Shown one piece after another: positions 37,684-48,200 of a DNA stretch of 64,000 bases (positions are counted from its first letter, which is position 1; each line of letters starts with the position of its first letter). The notes beneath the pieces were generated by a model. That model saw nothing but the letters and a program-made list of their open reading frames with translations, was not told where the DNA came from and did not search any database. The position numbers and the translations under genes are program-made. Where the stretch lies: positions 682,001 to 746,000 of the forward strand of contig NZ_JACIDM010000002.1 of the NCBI RefSeq assembly GCF_014196335.1, given 5' to 3'. Source of the stretch: Brevundimonas lenta (GTDB lineage Bacteria > Pseudomonadota > Alphaproteobacteria > Caulobacterales > Caulobacteraceae).

Positions 37684-38409
37684 TCAGTCGTCGTCCGGAA
37701 CCCCGGCGGCCTTCTCGCGGCGCTTCACGAACTCGCGGACGGCCAGCATGAGGCCCAGCCAGACCACGGCGACGCCGGCGAGGATCAGGGAAGTCCAGAC
37801 GCCGTCGCCGCTGACCGCCGAAACCACCGCCCCGCCGAAGAAGGCGACCAGGGCCGTCTTGGGCAGGACGCCGAGGGCGCAGCCGGCCAGGTAGGTCCAG
37901 AAATTGGCCCGGGTGGCGCCGAAGGCCATGTTGACGACGATGAACGGCGCCGAGGGCACGTTGCGGATCATGAAGCTGGCGTAGAAGGCGTTCTTGCCGA
38001 CGAAGCGCTTGAGGCGGTCGAGGGTGCGGCTGTCGAAACGGTCGATGAGCCGGGCCGTGGGCCCGCGGCCCAGCCAGTAGGTGACGCCGGCCGAGGCGAT
38101 CGTCGCCGCCCAGCTGTAGAGGAAGCCCAGGTTCGGCCCGAAGGCGACGACGCAGGCGGCGATGAGGATGAACTGGGGCACGCCGATGAAGGCCGAGGCG
38201 ACGAACAGGACGACGGTCGCCGCGAACGCCCACGGGCTGCCGGAATAGCCCTGCAGCCACGCCTCGAGCCGCTCCTCGGCGTCGAGACCGAGCTGGGTCT
38301 TGCCGACGGCCAGCAGGCCGAGGGTCGCGCCGAGCAGCAGCGCGGTCGCCAGCGCCGCCTTCCAGCGGCGGGCCTCCATGTTGAGGATGAAGTCGAGGAA
38401 GCGGCGCAT
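37684..38409 (-). CDS. TVP38/TMEM64 (DedA-like) membrane protein
   Basis: A 241-residue inner-membrane protein with about five membrane segments. The SNARE-associated/VTT core is visible: SAFIGVPQFILIAACVVAFGPNLGFLYSWAATIASAGVTYWLGR, then RNVPSAPFIVVNMAFGATRANFWTYLAGCALG. Related proteins are implicated in lipid scrambling or transport. I start at ATG 38409; a GTG 18 bp upstream is an alternative and neither has a strong Shine-Dalgarno. Confidence 0.88.
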   Translation of the reverse strand: MRRFLDFILNMEARRWKAALATALLLGATLGLLAVGKTQLGLDAEERLEAWLQGYSGSPWAFAATVVLFVASAFIGVPQFILIAACVVAFGPNLGFLYSWAATIASAGVTYWLGRGPTARLIDRFDSRTLDRLKRFVGKNAFYASFMIRNVPSAPFIVVNMAFGATRANFWTYLAGCALGVLPKTALVAFFGGAVVSAVSGDGVWTSLILAGVAVVWLGLMLAVREFVKRREKAAGVPDDD

Positions 38410-38587
38410 GGGGACGGGCGTTAGCACTCCGGTGAAGTCAGGGCGACGGCGGCGGGCGTCCGCGGCGAGACTCAGGCGCGGTCATCTGGACGCGTCCCCG
38501 CGCGTCGAACAAGTCCCCGCATCTTGATCACGCCCCCTCGATCCCCATCTCCGGCGTCCTGTTCAACAGCGAAAAGGAGGTGGTCGA

Positions 38588-38659
38588 ATGTCTCATTGTC
38601 ACAAGCCGGGCGAGGCTATGCGCATGGGTGCGGCCCCTCACGGGACGTACCAGGCCTGA
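38588..38659 (+). CDS. 23-residue ORF with near-perfect Shine-Dalgarno
   Basis: AAAAGGAGGTGGTCG directly precedes the ATG at 38588. This is almost the full complement of the 16S rRNA 3' end, with one G-U wobble. The frame encodes MSHCHKPGEAMRMGAAPHGT followed by YQA and a TGA at 38657. A strong terminator follows 24 bp later. Together 38561-38714 look like a compact transcription unit, either a tiny gene, a leader-type peptide or an RNA whose SD-like part pairs with another target. It is too short for family recognition. The Cys/His/Lys content is unlike the surrounding non-coding DNA. Confidence 0.5.
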   Translation: MSHCHKPGEAMRMGAAPHGTYQA

Positions 38660-38683
38660 GCTGAAGCCCTGGCCGGCAATGCG

Positions 38684-38714
38684 GGGCCGTCTCCTTCGGG
38701 AGGCGGCCCTTTTT
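38684..38714 (+). terminator. Strong terminator with UUCG loop
   Basis: GGGCCGTCTCC (38684-38694) and GGAGGCGGCCC (38699-38709) form an 11-bp stem, with one G-U pair, closed by a TTCG tetraloop and followed by five T. It ends the small unit that begins near 38561. Confidence 0.92.
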
Positions 38715-38734
38715 GCTGCGCGCGGCGCTCATGG

Positions 38735-38762
38735 AAAAGGCGGCCGCCGGAGCGACCGCCTT
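38735..38762 (-). terminator. Terminator of the RTX metalloprotease gene
   Basis: AAGGCGG and CCGCCTT (38737-38743 and 38756-38762) form a 7-bp stem, and on the minus strand the hairpin is followed by TTTTCC. It starts 27 bp after the metalloprotease stop codon. Confidence 0.7.
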
Positions 38763-38788
38763 CCATGGTTTCGAACCTGACGGGGCGT

Positions 38789-41488
38789 TCAGGCCGCCAG
38801 TATCCAGTCGCCCTGGTTGCGGGCGGCCAACAGGCCGTAGTCGGTCGCGGCGGAGGCGTCGTCCTCGTACCAGGCGCCGCGAAGGTCGCGCAGGGCGAGG
38901 CCTTCCAGGAGGACCGAGGAACCGTCCTCGAAGCTGATGAGGACGCCGGCGCCCGAGTACGTGATCGTGGCGTCGTAGCCGGCGGCGGTCATGGCCGACC
39001 AGTCGACGACGTCGCCGTTGCGGAAGTCGGTGATGCGGTCATCGCCGGACGAGGGTCCGATGATGAAGGCGTCATTGCCGAGACCGCCGGTGAGGACGTC
39101 GTCCCCCGCCCCGCCGACCAGGGTGTCATTGCCCGTGTCGCCGAAGAGCGAGTCGTTGTCCGCGCCGCCGAGGAGCAGGTCGTTGCCCGTGCCGCCGACG
39201 AGGCTGTCGGCCCCGGCGCCGGCGTTGAGCGTGTCGTTGCCGGTGCCGCCGTCGAGGGCGTCGTCGCCGTCTCCGGCCAGCAGGATGTCGTTGCCTGTGC
39301 CGCCGATGAGAACGTCGGCGCCGGCGCCGCCGTCGAGCGTGTCATTGCCCGTCCCGCCGTCGAGGCTGTCGTTGTCGTCGCCGCCGGACAGCTGGTCGTC
39401 GCCGGTGCCGCCGATCAGCTGATCCGCGCCCGCCTCGCCGTACAGGATGTCGTCGGCCGTGCCGCCGTCGAGAACATCGGCCCCGGCGCCGCCGCGAAGC
39501 GTGTCGAAGCCCGTGCCGCCGAACAGGAAGTCGTCTCCGGCGCCGGCGATGATGATGTTGTCGAGGGTGTTGCCGGTCAGGCTTTGGCCGGTGGCCGAGA
39601 GGCCGGTGAGGTTCTCGACATTCTGGCCGAGGACGTAGGCGGTCAGCGTGGTGCGGACCTCGTCGACGCCGGCGTTGGCCTTTTCGGTGACCCGGTCGCC
39701 GGCGTTGTCGACGACGTAGACGTCGTTGCCCGTGCCGCCGGTCAGGCTGTCCGCGCCCGCGCCGCCGTCGAGGAAGTCGTCGCCCGCGCCGCCGTCGAGG
39801 GCGTCGGCGCCTGCGCCCGCCAGGATGACGTTGTTGAGGCCGTTGCCGGTCAGGCGCTGGCCGGTGGAGGCCGTGCCGGTCAGGTTCTCGACATTCTGGC
39901 CGAGGGTGTAGACGGCGAGGCCGGTGCGGACCTCGTCGGTCCCGGCGTCGGCGCCTTCGGCGACCTGGTCGGCCGCGTTGTCGACGAGGTAGAGGTCGTT
40001 GTCGGCGCCGCCGATCATCAGATCGGCGCCGACACCGCCGTCCAGCTGGTCATTGCCCGCGCCGCCGTCGAGGGTGTCGTTCCCTTCCCGGCCGAGGATG
40101 ACGTCGTCGCCGGCATTGCCGGTCAGGACGTTGTTGGCGGTGTTGCCGATAATGGCGTCCGCGCCGGAGCCGCCGACGGCGTTCTCGATGATCACGCCAT
40201 AGGCGATGCCGACGTTGTCGGTCAGGCGGCCGACGACCGGATTGGCGATCAGGGCGGCGATGTTGGCGTTGTAGGTCGCCAGGGTGATCGGGGCGTAGCC
40301 GGCCGCGGCGCGGTTGGCGTTGGTCTGCTCGAAGGTCGGGGCCGAGGCCGCGGTGACGCCGCCGATGCTGCTGAGCGCGCCGGGGGTCAGGTCGATCAGC
40401 TGGACGGTGTCGTAGCCGGACGCGTCGAGGGTATCGATGCCGCCGGCGTCCCAGATGGCCATGACCGGCGCGGGGGTCAGGGTGAAGTCGTAGGAATCCC
40501 GGCCGGCGTTCGAGTTGAAGCCGTAGGTCGTGTTCCCCGTGCGGGTGGTCATGTCGGCGCCGTAGATCGCCTGGATCGCCGCGATGTCATGGATCAGCGG
40601 CGTGGCGGCGTAGACGGTCGTCGAGATGTTGAAGTCGAAGTGGCGCGCGCCCAGCGACGAGGCGTTGAAGTAGGACATGACCGTATAGGCGCGGGTGTCC
40701 TGGGCGTATTCGGCATTGGCCGGATAGGTGATGCTGAGGCCCGGCGCGGCGTTGTAGGCGCCCGGGTGGCTGAGGCCCAGCGCGTGGCCGGCTTCGTGAA
40801 CCAGGGTGTGGATGCCGTAGAGGCCTTCATCGAGCTGGAAATTGCTGGCCTGGGCGGTGCTGACCCAGACGTCGCCGCCGATTTCGCGGATCTGTTCGTT
40901 GATGGCCGGATTGGCGGTCAGGGTCGCGGCCGGGAGGCGGGCGTAGGCCTGGGTGTTGGGGGCGTTCAGCAGATTGCCGAAATTGATGTCCGCGTCGTCG
41001 GCCGAAGTCTCGACGAAGGTGGTGGTGATCAGGTCGTCCCAGGCCTCGATGGCCGCGCGGGTGGCGTCGCGCTGGGCGGGGGTGAAGGCGGCGAAGTTGA
41101 AGTATTCGGTGAAGGCGAAAAGGCTGCCGCCGGACTCATAGCCGTAGCCGTTCTCGAAGACCTGGTCCTGGGTGTCGAAGAAGCCGAAATTGATCACGGC
41201 GGCGCTGCCGCTGACCGGCACGGCGTTGTTGGGGCCGGGCGTCCAGGAGATGCCGGTGCGGTTCAGGTGGGCGGTGACCTGTTCGATCGTCCAGACGGGC
41301 TTGCCGGCGACGGTGCCGCCCGTGCCGTCAATGTTGACGTCCAGCGGCGAGGTGACGGGCTCCAGACCGGGGAAAGGCGCGTCGCCGTCGCCGCCGTCGT
41401 CCGGATGGAGGGTGACGTTCACGAGAGCGTCCGGGGCGGACGTGGAGGCCGTTTGGACCGGGGTCGTTTCACCGCTGCGTGTACGCAT
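38789..41488 (-). CDS. Serralysin-like RTX zinc metalloprotease (M10B)
   Basis: An 899-residue extracellular protease. The zinc site HTLVHEAGHALGLSHPGAY has His231, Glu232, His235 and His241, with the Met-turn YTVMSYFN at Met271. The M10 C-terminal linker (about 298-340; HDIAAIQAIYGADM) follows. From about 438 to 830 it carries nonapeptide GGxGxDxLx RTX repeats interleaved with NVENLTG...TGQ-LTGN modules, ending in a beta-rich tail. There is no N-terminal signal peptide, as expected for type I secretion. Caulobacter SapA is a comparable S-layer-related protease. No ABC/MFP/TolC genes are nearby. The small secreted protein gene lies 26 bp upstream. Confidence 0.93.
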   Translation of the reverse strand: MRTRSGETTPVQTASTSAPDALVNVTLHPDDGGDGDAPFPGLEPVTSPLDVNIDGTGGTVAGKPVWTIEQVTAHLNRTGISWTPGPNNAVPVSGSAAVINFGFFDTQDQVFENGYGYESGGSLFAFTEYFNFAAFTPAQRDATRAAIEAWDDLITTTFVETSADDADINFGNLLNAPNTQAYARLPAATLTANPAINEQIREIGGDVWVSTAQASNFQLDEGLYGIHTLVHEAGHALGLSHPGAYNAAPGLSITYPANAEYAQDTRAYTVMSYFNASSLGARHFDFNISTTVYAATPLIHDIAAIQAIYGADMTTRTGNTTYGFNSNAGRDSYDFTLTPAPVMAIWDAGGIDTLDASGYDTVQLIDLTPGALSSIGGVTAASAPTFEQTNANRAAAGYAPITLATYNANIAALIANPVVGRLTDNVGIAYGVIIENAVGGSGADAIIGNTANNVLTGNAGDDVILGREGNDTLDGGAGNDQLDGGVGADLMIGGADNDLYLVDNAADQVAEGADAGTDEVRTGLAVYTLGQNVENLTGTASTGQRLTGNGLNNVILAGAGADALDGGAGDDFLDGGAGADSLTGGTGNDVYVVDNAGDRVTEKANAGVDEVRTTLTAYVLGQNVENLTGLSATGQSLTGNTLDNIIIAGAGDDFLFGGTGFDTLRGGAGADVLDGGTADDILYGEAGADQLIGGTGDDQLSGGDDNDSLDGGTGNDTLDGGAGADVLIGGTGNDILLAGDGDDALDGGTGNDTLNAGAGADSLVGGTGNDLLLGGADNDSLFGDTGNDTLVGGAGDDVLTGGLGNDAFIIGPSSGDDRITDFRNGDVVDWSAMTAAGYDATITYSGAGVLISFEDGSSVLLEGLALRDLRGAWYEDDASAATDYGLLAARNQGDWILAA

Positions 41489-41514
41489 GGTCGTCTCCTG
41501 TGGGGGGTGGGGGG

Positions 41515-42006
41515 TTAGTCGAGGGGCTGCGCTCCGGACGGCGCCGCGTCGGCGCGCCAGGGCAGGATTTCGGAAAGGGAGGCGTCGATCGCGGCGTCGA
41601 GCGCGTCGCCGGAGAGAGGCGCGGCGCGCGGGGCGGCGCTGAACAGCTGGGCGGTCTGTTCGACGGTGGCGCGGAAGGGCCGGATGGTGAAGGCGACCAG
41701 CGGTCCCTCCTGGACGGAGGCGTGGACCAGCAGGGCGACGGTATGGGCGTCAATGACCTGCGGATCGCCGTGGGCGATCTCGATCACCGGCAGCGGGGCG
41801 TCGCGCGAGGCGTCGGCGACGACGCGGCGGCACAGGTCAGCCTGGAGTTCGCGGGGATTTACGAGGCGGGTGTCGGCGACGAGGCAGAGGACGGCGACCT
41901 GACGGGCGTCCTGCCAGAGAAGGGTCGGCGTAGAGGCCGTCACCGGGCCGGACCCCAGCAGAAGGGCGACGATGGCGACGATCGTCGCGCGACGCTTTCC
42001 GACCAT
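41515..42006 (-). CDS. Small secreted protein upstream of the RTX protease
   Basis: A 163-residue protein with a signal peptide (KRRATIVAIVALLLGSGPVTAS, cleavage near ASTP). The mature part has two Cys (in VAVLCLVADTRLVN and LQADLCRRVV, possibly one disulfide), a beta-strand-rich middle and a polar Ala/Pro-rich end. I recognise no family. It is 26 bp from the metalloprotease start on the same strand, so the two are very probably one operon. Serralysin operons often include an inhibitor, but this sequence does not look like the known Inh type; a partner role is inference. Confidence 0.7.
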   Translation of the reverse strand: MVGKRRATIVAIVALLLGSGPVTASTPTLLWQDARQVAVLCLVADTRLVNPRELQADLCRRVVADASRDAPLPVIEIAHGDPQVIDAHTVALLVHASVQEGPLVAFTIRPFRATVEQTAQLFSAAPRAAPLSGDALDAAIDASLSEILPWRADAAPSGAQPLD

Positions 42007-42212
42007 GACACGCTACACCCCGACCACAATCCATCCGGAGCAGCCGATCAACCCGAGCGGGTAAACCGGACGGCGGGTTCAGAGGATGGGGTTATCGGAA
42101 CAGCGTCAAGCGTGGCAGGAAAATGGCGGGCATTTTTCCGTGGGCGCCCTGGGTTGTGCCCGGTGATCGCTGATCACTCTGTGCCGAAGCGGCACAAACG
42201 GGCGGATTCCGG

Positions 42213-42255
42213 AGGAACGTCGGCGCCGCGGGGGTGGGTCCCGCGGCGCCGTTCC
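42213..42255 (-). terminator. Long hairpin after the giant RTX gene
   Basis: GGCGCCGCGGG (42222-42232) pairs exactly with CCCGCGGCGCC (42240-42250), and GGAAC with GTTCC adds an outer helix. It lies 19 bp downstream of the giant RTX stop. There is no U-run, so it may act by stabilising the 3' end. Confidence 0.6.
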
Positions 42256-42273
42256 TGGTCAGCCTGATCAGGC

Positions 42274-45200
42274 TCAGACCGCCCAGGGATCGATCGCGGC
42301 CAGATGGCCGTCGTGGTGCGACCGGCCGTCGAAGGCGTCGAGCAGGCCCTGCATGCCGTCCGTCATGCTCCACGGCACCGTCGCGTCGCCGAAGGTGAAG
42401 ACGGCGCTGGAGCCGGTGTCGACGACGCTGTCGAACTGCGTATGAGACGGCGTGGACGGGACGCCGGCCAGATCGAGGAAGGCGTCGTCGAGAGCCAGCG
42501 GCATGACCTGGGCTGCGAACGCCTTGGCGTCCGGTTCCGGCGCGCTGAGGCCCGCCAGGCTGACCAGGGTCCCGCCGACATCGAAGCGCAGGAAGTCGAT
42601 GTCCTCGACATAGGTCGAGCCGTCACGGCCGGCGACCGAGTCGACGATGCGCCAGCCGATGCCCTCCTCGGTGATGGTGTAGGCGCCGACGGCTCCGCGC
42701 AGGGCGACGGTGTCCTCGCCCGATCCGCCGTACAGTTGATCGTCACCGCCGCCGCCACGGAGAATGTCGTTGCCGTCGCCGCCCAGGATCATGTTGTCCA
42801 GCGCATTGCCCGTGCCGATGAAGCGGCCCGGACCGGCGTAGTACATGTTCTCGATATTGGCCCCCATGACCCAGGCGCCGATGCGGGCCTCGACCGTGTC
42901 ATGGCCCTGCCCCGCCAGTTCGACGACGGTGTCGTTGGCGTCGAGGATGTAGAGGTCGTTCCCTGCCCCGCCCTGCAGCTGGTTGGCCAGACCCTGGCCG
43001 CCCGACAGGACGTCGTCGCCGGCGCCGCCCAGCAGGGTGTCGCGGCCGAGACCGCCGCTGAGGTGATCGTCGTGAGTCCCGCCGACCAGCAGGTCGTCGA
43101 AGGCCGAGCCGACGATGGCCTCGACGGAGTTGTAGGCATCCGACCCACCGTCGCCGTCGTTGACGGCGCGCATGATGTCGAGACGGGCGTGGACGCCGGC
43201 CGAGGCCCGCGAATAGTCGACCGTATCGACGCCGAGGCCGCCGTTCAGGGTGTCCGAGCCGCCGCCGCCGCGCAGGAGATCGTTACCCGCGCCGCCGGTG
43301 ATGACGTTGTCGCCGGCGTTGCCGTTGCCGGTGAAGTCGCCCTGACCGGTGAAGACCAGGTTCTCCACATTGGCCGCCAGATTGACGGTGTGGATGTGGG
43401 CCTCGACCGTGTCGACGCCGCCGCCGGCCAGTTCGACGACCGTGTCGTTGGCGTCGAGAATGTAGAGGTCGTCGCCGGCGCCGCCCTGAAGCTGGTTGGC
43501 CGCGCCCGAGCCGCCGGACAGGACGTCGTCGCCCGCGCCGCCGAGAAGGGTGTCGCCGCCCAGACCGCCCTCGAGCATGTCGCCCGCCGCGCCGCCGATC
43601 AGCAGATCGTTGAAGGCGGAGCCGACCAGACGTTCGATCGAGGAGAAGGTGTCCGAACCGCCGTCGCCGTCGTTGCCGGCGCGCTTTGTGTCCAGGCGCG
43701 CGGTGACGCCGCCGGCGGCCTGGCTGTAGTCCGCCGTATCGAAGCCGTCGCCGCCGATCAGGACGTCGGAACCGCCGCCGCCGCTGAGGGTGTCGTCGCC
43801 GTCGCCGCCGTCGAGGCTGTCCGAGCCGGAGCCGGCCTTGACGCTGTCGTCGCCGTCGCCGGCTTCGACGACATTGTCGCCATCGCCCGCGTCGATCCGG
43901 TCGTCATCGGTGCTGCCGGTGACGCTGTCGTCGAACGCGGTGCCGGAGACATCGCCGCCGCCGACGGGCGCGGTGACGGTCTCGTAGTCGCCGTGGATGG
44001 TGACGGTGACGGTCCGGCTGTCCGTGCCGCCGGCCTGGTCATCGACCGAGACGGTCCAGGTGACCTCGACCGTCTCGCCGTCGCCGAGGCCGTTCAGGTC
44101 GACGGCAGTGGCGTCGAACGACCAGTCGACGACGGCGCCATTCACCGAGGTGGCAAGCGCCGCTTCGAGCGCCTGCTGCTGCGCCGGCGTGAGGGATGCG
44201 CCGCCCGACAGGACGATCGCGCTGACCGCGCTGGACACATGGACGTCGGTCCGGTCGAGGCCGGCGAACGCCAGCGCGCCCGAGGTAGAGAGCGTGTCGT
44301 CCTCGCCGAAGCAGACGTCGGCGTCGGAGTCGGTGAAGTCGGGCGCGTCGTCCTGGCCCTCGACGGTGACCGTCAGGGTCTGGGCGACCACGCCGCCGGA
44401 ATCGTCGACGATATTGTAGCTGAAGGTCAGCTCGATATCATCACCGTCGCCGAGGCCGTTGAACCAGGCGGGATCGAAGCCGAGCGTGCCGGAGCCATCG
44501 ATGGCGAGGGCGTAGTTGAAGTTCGCCAGGTCGATGGCGGTCCCGGCCGTCTGGGTGACGGTCAGGGCGTCGATGTACAACGACGCGCCGGCGTCGACAT
44601 CAGAGGCGCCATCCAGCAGGTTGTAGCTGTAGCCGACGTCGTCCTCGCTGACATCGTCCGTCAACGGGCCGGTGACCACAGGCGCGTCGTTCTCGCCGGT
44701 GATGGTGAAGGTCAGCGTCGTCAGGTCGCCGTCGCCGTTCGAATCCGCCACCCGGTAGGTGAAGGTCTCGGTCGCCGTCTCGCCGGCTCCGAGAGCCGCA
44801 TCATCGGCGGTGTAGGTCCAGGTCCCGTCCGCGTTGAGCGTCAGGGAGCCGTAGGCGCCGTCGATCGCCACACCGACGCCGCCGGTGGTCAGGGCGGCGT
44901 TGGAGGCCTCGTCGCCGGCAGCGACGCCGGTGACGGTCCGGGCCTGTCCCTCGAGGTCGATGTCGTTGGACAGGACGTTTCCGGCGACGCCGGGTCCGTT
45001 GGCGCCGGCGGTCGCGGTATCGGCGATGCCGAGCGCGTGGGCGTTGCCGGTGGCCGTGTTGAGCAGGACGGTCCCGTTGCTGAACTGCAGGCGTTCGATG
45101 GACTGGACCGTGTCCACACCGGCGCCGGTGGTGATCTGCAGACGGCCGCCGCCGATATCAACGGCGATGCCCGAGGCCGCGTCGGCGGCGAAAATCGCCG

Positions 45201-48200
45201 TATCCGCGCCGAGGCCGCCGTCGAGCGTGTCGTTCCCCGCGCCGCCGGCGAGACTGTCGTCGCCCGATCCGGCGATGATGACATTGTCGCCGCTGTTGCC
45301 GGTCAGGGTCTGGCCGGCGCCCGACGTGCCGGTGAGGTTCTCGATGCCGCCGCTGTTGGCGGTGACGCCGAGGGTGAAGGTCGCCAGGCCGGTGCGGATC
45401 TCGTCCGCCGTGTCCGAGGTCCCGATCTCGGCGACGATGTCGTTGGCGGAATCGACGATGTAGGTGTCGTCGCCGGCGCCGCCGATCATCTGGTCGTCGC
45501 CCGCGCCGCCGTCGAGGTAGTCGTTCCCGTCCCGGCCGGCGAGAATGTTGTAGCCGGCGTCGCCGACGATGCGGTCGTCGAAGGCCGTTCCGACCACAGT
45601 CTCAATACTGACGAAGGCGTCGGTGTCGCCATAGGCGTCCGTGCCCGTGCCCGCCGCGAGGTCGACGTTGAGACCCTGGGTCCCTTCGCCGTCGTAGGAG
45701 ACGGAGTCGTAGCCGGCGCCGCCATCGAACGCATCATTGCCGCGACCGCCGTACAGGGCGTCCTGGCCCGCGCCGCCGTTCAGCGTGTCATCGCCGTTGT
45801 AGCCAAACAGGCTGTCGATGCCGTCGCCGCCGTTCAGCGTGTCGGCGAAGGTTCCGGTGTTGTGCGCGTAGATGACGTCGTTGCCATCGCCGCCGTTCAG
45901 GGTGACCGCGGACGACCCCAACTGCACGATCTGGTTGCCCAGCGCATTGCCGGTCAGGACCCCGCCGGTCATCGAGGTTCCCCACAGCGCCTCAACGTTG
46001 TCGGCGAGGGTGTAGGCGGCCAGGTTGGTGTAGACGGAGTCGGTTCCGGCGGCGCCGGCCTGCTCGACGATGACGTCGGTCTCGTCACCCGCGGCCTCGA
46101 GCCAGTAGTTGTCGCCGTCAGCGCCGCCGATCAGGGTGTCGGCGCCCTGGCCGCCCCGCAGGCTGTCGATGCCGGCCCCGCCGATCAGGACGTTGGCGAC
46201 CGCATTACCGGTGATGTTGTCCCAGCCGGAGCCGCCGGTGACGTTCTCGATGCTGTTGAAGGTGTCGCCGGCCGCGTCCTGCAGACCGGTGTTGGTGGCC
46301 AGGTTGACGTTTACGTTGGCGGTGGACGTGCTGTAGTCCGCCGTATCGAGGCCGAGGCCGCCGATCAGCACATCCGCGCCGGCACCGCCGCGCAGGGTGT
46401 CGTCGCCGGAGCCGCCGGTGATGATGTTGTTCCCGCTGTTGCCGATCAGGGTCTGGCCGGTGGACAGCAGGCCGGTGAGGTTCTCGATGTTCCCGCTGTT
46501 CGCGGTCGCGCCCAGGGTGAAGGTCGCCAGGGTGGTGCGCACCACGTCGGCGGAGTCTCCGGCGGCCTCGCTGATCATGTCCGAAGCGGAGTCGACGACG
46601 TAGACGTCGTTGCCCGTCCCGCCGATGAGAATGTCGTCGCCGCCGGCGCCGTCGAGGACGTCGTCGCCGGCGTAGCCGTAAACCTGGTCGGCGCCCGCGC
46701 CGCCGGTCACTGTGTCCGTCTGATTGGTCGCGAAGATCCGCTCGACGGAGATCAGGGTGTCGGTCGAGCCGAAGGTGTCGGTGGCAACGCCTGTGCCGAG
46801 GTTCACGGTCACGCCCGCCGGGCCGCCCTCAAACAGGTAGTTGACGGAGTCGACGCCCGCGCCGCCGTCGAAGCTGTCGTCGCCCGCACCGCCGACCATG
46901 TTGTCGTCGCCGTCGTCGCCGTTCAGCGTGTCGCCGCCTTCCCAGCCATAGAGGGTGTCATTGCCGGCTCCGCCTGACAGCGCGTCGGCCGCCACGAGGC
47001 CGGAGGCGCCCTCCAGGGTGTCGTTGCCGCCTTCGCCGTTCAGGACGCCGGGTCCGTTCTGCACACGGATGGCGTTGCCCGCGTCATTGCCGGTCAGCGT
47101 CTGGCGGCCGGCGAACTGGCCGACCAGGTTCTCGATATTGGCGCCCAGGACGTAGCCGCTGATGGTCGTGTAGACCGTGTCCGTCCCCTCGCCGACCTGT
47201 TCGACGACGATATCGTTCGCGTCCCCGGCGCTGTTCAGCATGTACCAGTCGTCGCCAATACCGCCGTGGAGGGTGTCGAGACCCTGGCCGCCCCGCAGGG
47301 TGTCGTTGCCGGAGCCGCCGCTCAGGATGTTGTCGTTGACGTCTCCGGTGAGGGTGTCGGCGCCCGATCCGCCGATGACGTTCTCGATGCCGATCAGGGT
47401 GTCGCCCGCGGCGTCGCCGCCCGAGCCTGAGCCGGATCCGAGGTTCACGTTCACGGCGCTGGAGTAGCGATAGTCGGCCGTATCGACGCCCGCGCCGCCG
47501 TTCAGGATGTCCGCGCCGCCCCAGCCCATCAGCACGTCGTCGCCGTCGCCGCCGGTGATGGCGTTGTCGGAGCTGTTGCCCCACAGCGTCTGACCGGTCG
47601 TAAGCAGGCCCGTCAGGTTCTCGATGTTGTAGCTGTACGCCGTACTGCCGAGGGTGAAGCTCGCCAGCGTCGTGCGGACCTCGTCCGTCCCCTCGCCGCC
47701 GTATTCGACAGCCAGGTCGCCCTGGTCGTCGACGAAGATGACGTCGTCGCCGTCCTCGCCGAACATCATGTCGGCGCCTGCGCCGCCATCGATGATGTCG
47801 TTGCCTTCACGACCGCCGAATTCGTCGTTCCCTGCGCTGCCGATCAGCACGTCGTCATACTCGGTGCCGTAGGCGCCTTCGAAGCCGGAGATGGTGTCGG
47901 TGTCGCCGTAGCTGTCGGTCGCGATCCCGGTGGCCAGGTTGACGTTGACGCTGATCCCGCGCCCGCCCCAGCTGCTCTCGTTGTCGTAGCGCAGGAGGTC
48001 GACGCCATCGCCGCCGATCAGGACGTCCGCGCCGGCCCTGCCCCAGATGTGGTCGCCGCCGGCGCCGCCGTCGATCACATCGTCGCCAGCCGTGCCCTGC
48101 AGGGGTTCGCCGCCGTCCGTGCCGGTGATGACGTCGGTCTGCGGATCGTCGCCCGGAGCGGGCGCAGCGAGCGGCCCGCCAACGAAAGGCGCCCTGGCGC

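Noticed and set aside
38765..41518. 917-codon plus-strand frame opposite the metalloprotease
   Set aside because: Same antisense artefact; the minus-strand protein has an intact zinc motif and RTX repeats.
42304..46977. 1557-codon plus-strand frame opposite the giant RTX gene
   Set aside because: It is an antisense shadow caused by the strong GC3 and repeat pattern of the RTX gene; the product is Val/Ala/Gly-rich text with no domain.
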